From: an uncultured Ruminococcus sp.
Lineage (GTDB): Bacteria; Bacillota; Clostridia; Oscillospirales; Ruminococcaceae
Assembly (NCBI GenBank): GCA_947177345.1
Contig: CAMWUB010000061.1
Span: 1 to 7,685 of the forward strand
DNA length: 7,685 nucleotides
Direction of reading: 5' to 3'
Below are positions 5,539-7,685 of this stretch, piece by piece. The notes under the pieces were generated by a model. It was not told where the DNA came from. It was given only the letters and a program-made list of their open reading frames with translations, and did no database searches. Position 1 is the first letter of the stretch, and the number at the start of each line of letters is the position of its first letter. Made by a program: the position numbers and the translations under genes.

Positions 5539-7478
5539 AATTTAATGTATTTTGTATCGGCGGTGAACGGTCTGAACTCACGTCCGCCACCTGTATAGAA
5601 TTTTGAAAATAATTCAACAAACTGCAATCTGTCTGTATGGACATACGCTCCTAAAAGATTTATAGCAAGATTCGCTGTATGTCCCACTATGAAGACCACC
5701 ACAAGCAATATAGTCTTGACTATCATATTTTCGGGCATAGTTCCTATTAAGTTGATAACTCCGGCAATGCTTCCGGTTGCGAGACCTAACGCAAGCAACC
5801 GTGAATATGAAAGAATATCACTCAGCCAGCCGGTAGCCGTATTATAGAGGGCATAAAGTCCGCCGAAAAACTTTCCGAAAACTGACTTTGAAGACCGTCC
5901 GGAAGTCAGAATTATTAAAGCAACTCCGGCTATCATCATATAAGTGCCAATTGTCTTCAGTACCGCCGGAACACTTACCAGTATGCTACTCGCCAACGGT
6001 GCAACGCCGATAATGGTCAGATATACCGGTACGGTATCAAGAACCGCATCGAGTTTTTTTCCCTCGTCCCACGACATTTTAAACGATACTCCCACACCAA
6101 GAAATAAATGAAGTATTCCTAATCCGAAAGAATATAACAGAAGTTTTATAGGGTCGTCGAGTGGCTGAAACCATAAGGCAATACTTCCGATTTCCTTTCC
6201 GAAATATTCACGTCCGATTACCTGTACTATATCACCGAACCAGCTTCCGAACAATGCACCCCATATTATAGTAGATATGCCACAGTTACGGAACATCTTC
6301 ATAGTTTTTTTCATGGTATCGTCAAGCCGGAACTTATTCAATATTATCGTTGTACCGATAAGCATTAAAAGACCGTAACCGGCATCTGAAAGCATCATAC
6401 CGAAAAACAGATAGTAAAAAAATGACATTACTGGTGTGGGGTCAACGTCCGATTTTGACGGCATAGCGTACATTTTAGTTATGCTCTCGACAGGTGCGGA
6501 AAAGTTTCCGTTTTCGAGTAATACGGGAACGTCATCATCTTCAGACGGTTCAGTGAAATTTACGTATACCGTGAATTTACTTTCGAGTTCCTTACGGAGC
6601 TTATCGGCGTATTTTTCCGGAATATAGCCGTCAAGAACGAATGTATTTTCCGTAAATCCGAGCAGGCTAAGGGCGTTATACTTATCCTTACGCATCTGAA
6701 GATAATCAACGGCAAATTCAAGATTTTTACGGTTTTCAGCTAATCCTGTAATCCGTTTTTCAGCTTTACGAATATGTGCTACAGAAGTCTGTCGTTTTAT
6801 CTTATAATTCGTGATAATAGTTTCCGGCGTATCGTTTTCCGGTTCTGATACCGGTATGAAGCCATTCATACGGAGGATATTTTCCGTTTCGTCAGCGGAT
6901 TCCTTATCACTAAGCACGAATATATTAGTTATATCTTTTGACCGGAATATTATTTCAGTATACGTATTTTCCGGTAAAATTTCTTCAACGTCCACCGCCG
7001 ACGGTACAGAACCAATAAAAGCCGTGGTAGTTTCCGTACCTCTGAAATTCAACGGAATATCAAGATTCCGCCATTTACCGAGAATATCGCATCTTAAATC
7101 AATCTGTGTGATTATTTTTTCAGATTCGGTAATTTCCTGACTGTTCCGGATAATCTCATTGGCGACTGATATTATTTTTTCCAACTGCATGGCGTTTTTT
7201 CCGAAACTATCGACTTCAATTTCTGACCTGCTCCCGAAAATTTCAGTTATTGGTTTCTTTTCCGGTGAATATCTGTCGAGTATTGCGAGTGCCTGAATAG
7301 TAGTATTCCGGAATTTTTCAAACTCACCTACTACCGCCGTTACGTTCATTCCGTCGAGTTCTTCGCTGGCATTCCGTGATATTTCCACTACTCCTCGACG
7401 TTGCAGAAATTCGATAATTTTCTTGCTGTCGGTCAGAAGTGCAATCAGTTCAATTTTTTTCATTTTAAGTTTTGACAA
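5523..7478 (-). CDS. ntpI: V-type ATPase subunit I (a subunit, ion-channel stator)
   Basis: Subunit I (651 aa) is the membrane stator: its N-terminal cytoplasmic half anchors the peripheral stalks and its C-terminal half forms the ion half-channels beside the K ring. Residues 1 to about 340 are soluble and helical (MKKIEL..., long charged helices around 95-135 and 230-270). From about 345 several membrane helices follow, opening with DPTPVMSFFYYLFFGMMLSD and GYGLLML. R560, in LSYSRLLALGLA, is the essential arginine facing the rotor carboxylate. R617 and E622, in YVHTDRLQFVE, match the second conserved arginine and a glutamate. Length is typical (E. hirae about 664 aa). A TTG at 7478 is chosen over the ATG at 7463: AAAGGGGTGA ends 6 nt before the TTG, and the resulting N-terminus (MSKLKMKK) fits the family. 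It lies 15 nt after the coiled-coil gene and 2 nt before ntpK. Confidence 0.97.
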   Translation of the reverse strand: MSKLKMKKIELIALLTDSKKIIEFLQRRGVVEISRNASEELDGMNVTAVVGEFEKFRNTTIQALAILDRYSPEKKPITEIFGSRSEIEVDSFGKNAMQLEKIISVANEIIRNSQEITESEKIITQIDLRCDILGKWRNLDIPLNFRGTETTTAFIGSVPSAVDVEEILPENTYTEIIFRSKDITNIFVLSDKESADETENILRMNGFIPVSEPENDTPETIITNYKIKRQTSVAHIRKAEKRITGLAENRKNLEFAVDYLQMRKDKYNALSLLGFTENTFVLDGYIPEKYADKLRKELESKFTVYVNFTEPSEDDDVPVLLENGNFSAPVESITKMYAMPSKSDVDPTPVMSFFYYLFFGMMLSDAGYGLLMLIGTTIILNKFRLDDTMKKTMKMFRNCGISTIIWGALFGSWFGDIVQVIGREYFGKEIGSIALWFQPLDDPIKLLLYSFGLGILHLFLGVGVSFKMSWDEGKKLDAVLDTVPVYLTIIGVAPLASSILVSVPAVLKTIGTYMMIAGVALIILTSGRSSKSVFGKFFGGLYALYNTATGWLSDILSYSRLLALGLATGSIAGVINLIGTMPENMIVKTILLVVVFIVGHTANLAINLLGAYVHTDRLQFVELFSKFYTGGGREFRPFTADTKYIKFREDN

Positions 7479-7484
7479 TTTTTA

Positions 7485-7494
7485 TCACCCCTTT
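7485..7494 (-). promoter_or_regulatory. RBS deciding the TTG start of ntpI
   Basis: The coding-strand AAAGGGGTGA matches the anti-SD complement AAAGGAGGTGA except for one missing base. It sits 6 nt before the TTG at 7478 but 21 nt before the in-frame ATG at 7463, which argues for initiation at TTG. Its first base is the last base of the upstream stop codon. Confidence 0.8.
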
Positions 7495-7685
7495 CAGAAA
7501 AATTCCTCAATCACTGCCGATACAGCTTTTTCCATATTTTTTTCAGCGTTCAGACGGATTTCATTGATTTTTTCAGTGTATCTATCGGCTGACTGTTCAG
7601 AATAAATTTCAAGTCTTTTAGCGTAATCGGAACGGATTTTTTCCATTTCCGCAGACCCCTGACTTATTTTCTTCTGTATCGCAAC
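7494..7685 (-). CDS. ntpF: V-type ATPase small coiled-coil peripheral-stalk subunit, C-terminal part
   Basis: The frame is open from the right edge to a TGA at 7494-7496, giving 63 residues that begin VAIQKKISQGSAEMEKIRSD and end SAVIEEFF. The segment is highly charged, with no Pro, one Gly and hydrophobics spaced like heptads, as in the C-terminal half of the roughly 100-aa subunit that pairs with E in the peripheral stalk (NtpF in E. hirae; G in eukaryotes; H in archaeal naming). Being directly upstream of ntpI is the expected place. The start lies beyond the window. The family is recognised from composition, the C-terminal pattern (EKAV..V...F) and context, not from a unique motif, so another helical protein cannot be wholly excluded. 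Confidence 0.82.
   Translation of the reverse strand, partial: VAIQKKISQGSAEMEKIRSDYAKRLEIYSEQSADRYTEKINEIRLNAEKNMEKAVSAVIEEFF

Noticed and set aside
5396..5644. An 82-codon minus-strand frame overlapping the ntpI-ntpK junction in another frame
   Set aside because: It runs through the coding sequence of two conserved genes out of frame; the product is low-complexity and no RBS is seen.
6811..7140. A 109-codon plus-strand frame opposite ntpI
   Set aside because: It is a shadow of ntpI: Ser/Ile/Val-rich, with no motif and no clear RBS, within a gene whose protein is full length.
1..7685. tRNA, rRNA, CRISPR, insertion sequence or riboswitch
   Set aside because: Apart from bases 1-62 the window is almost wholly coding for one operon, and I saw no repeat-spacer array, terminal inverted repeats, transposase or structured leader.

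Overview
The window is the interior of one operon, read right to left on the minus strand, that encodes a bacterial V-type (A/V-type, Ntp-like) rotary ATPase. In transcription order it holds: the C-terminal half of a small coiled-coil stalk subunit (cut by the right edge), subunit I/a, proteolipid K/c, stalk subunit E, subunit C/d, the short central-stalk subunit (eukaryotic F; NtpG in Enterococcus hirae naming), catalytic A and nucleotide-binding B. This is the E. hirae order F-I-K-E-C-G-A-B. Subunit D, which usually follows B, would lie beyond the left edge. No gene on the plus strand can be supported.

The genes are packed as one translational unit. The intervals are 15, 2, 12, 4, -8, 9 and -1 nt, and every start has a purine-rich Shine-Dalgarno sequence, usually overlapping the end of the previous gene. 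No promoter or convincing terminator is visible, so the promoter must lie right of the window and transcription should continue past the left edge. The only real non-coding stretch is bases 1-62 after ntpB, which has no ATG, GTG or TTG on the coding strand and carries short degenerate tandem repeats.

The organism is most likely a Gram-positive anaerobe of the Clostridia. The evidence is the moderately AT-rich sequence, strong AGGAGG-type ribosome binding sites, a TTG start, and an E. hirae-like gene order and c-subunit. A gut Ruminococcus-like bacterium is plausible but is only an inference.

Together the products form V1 (A3B3 head with a central shaft of D and NtpG) joined through C and the E/coiled-coil peripheral stalks to Vo (the K ring and subunit I). 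The K subunit carries all five residues that ligate Na+ in the E. hirae K-ring, so the enzyme is predicted to couple ATP hydrolysis or synthesis to Na+ rather than H+. This is a conserved system, not a new one. The points most worth checking are the Na+ signature, a near-identical 17-nt RBS/stop cassette at the I-K and A-B junctions, the repeat-rich spacer after ntpB, and the TTG start of ntpI.
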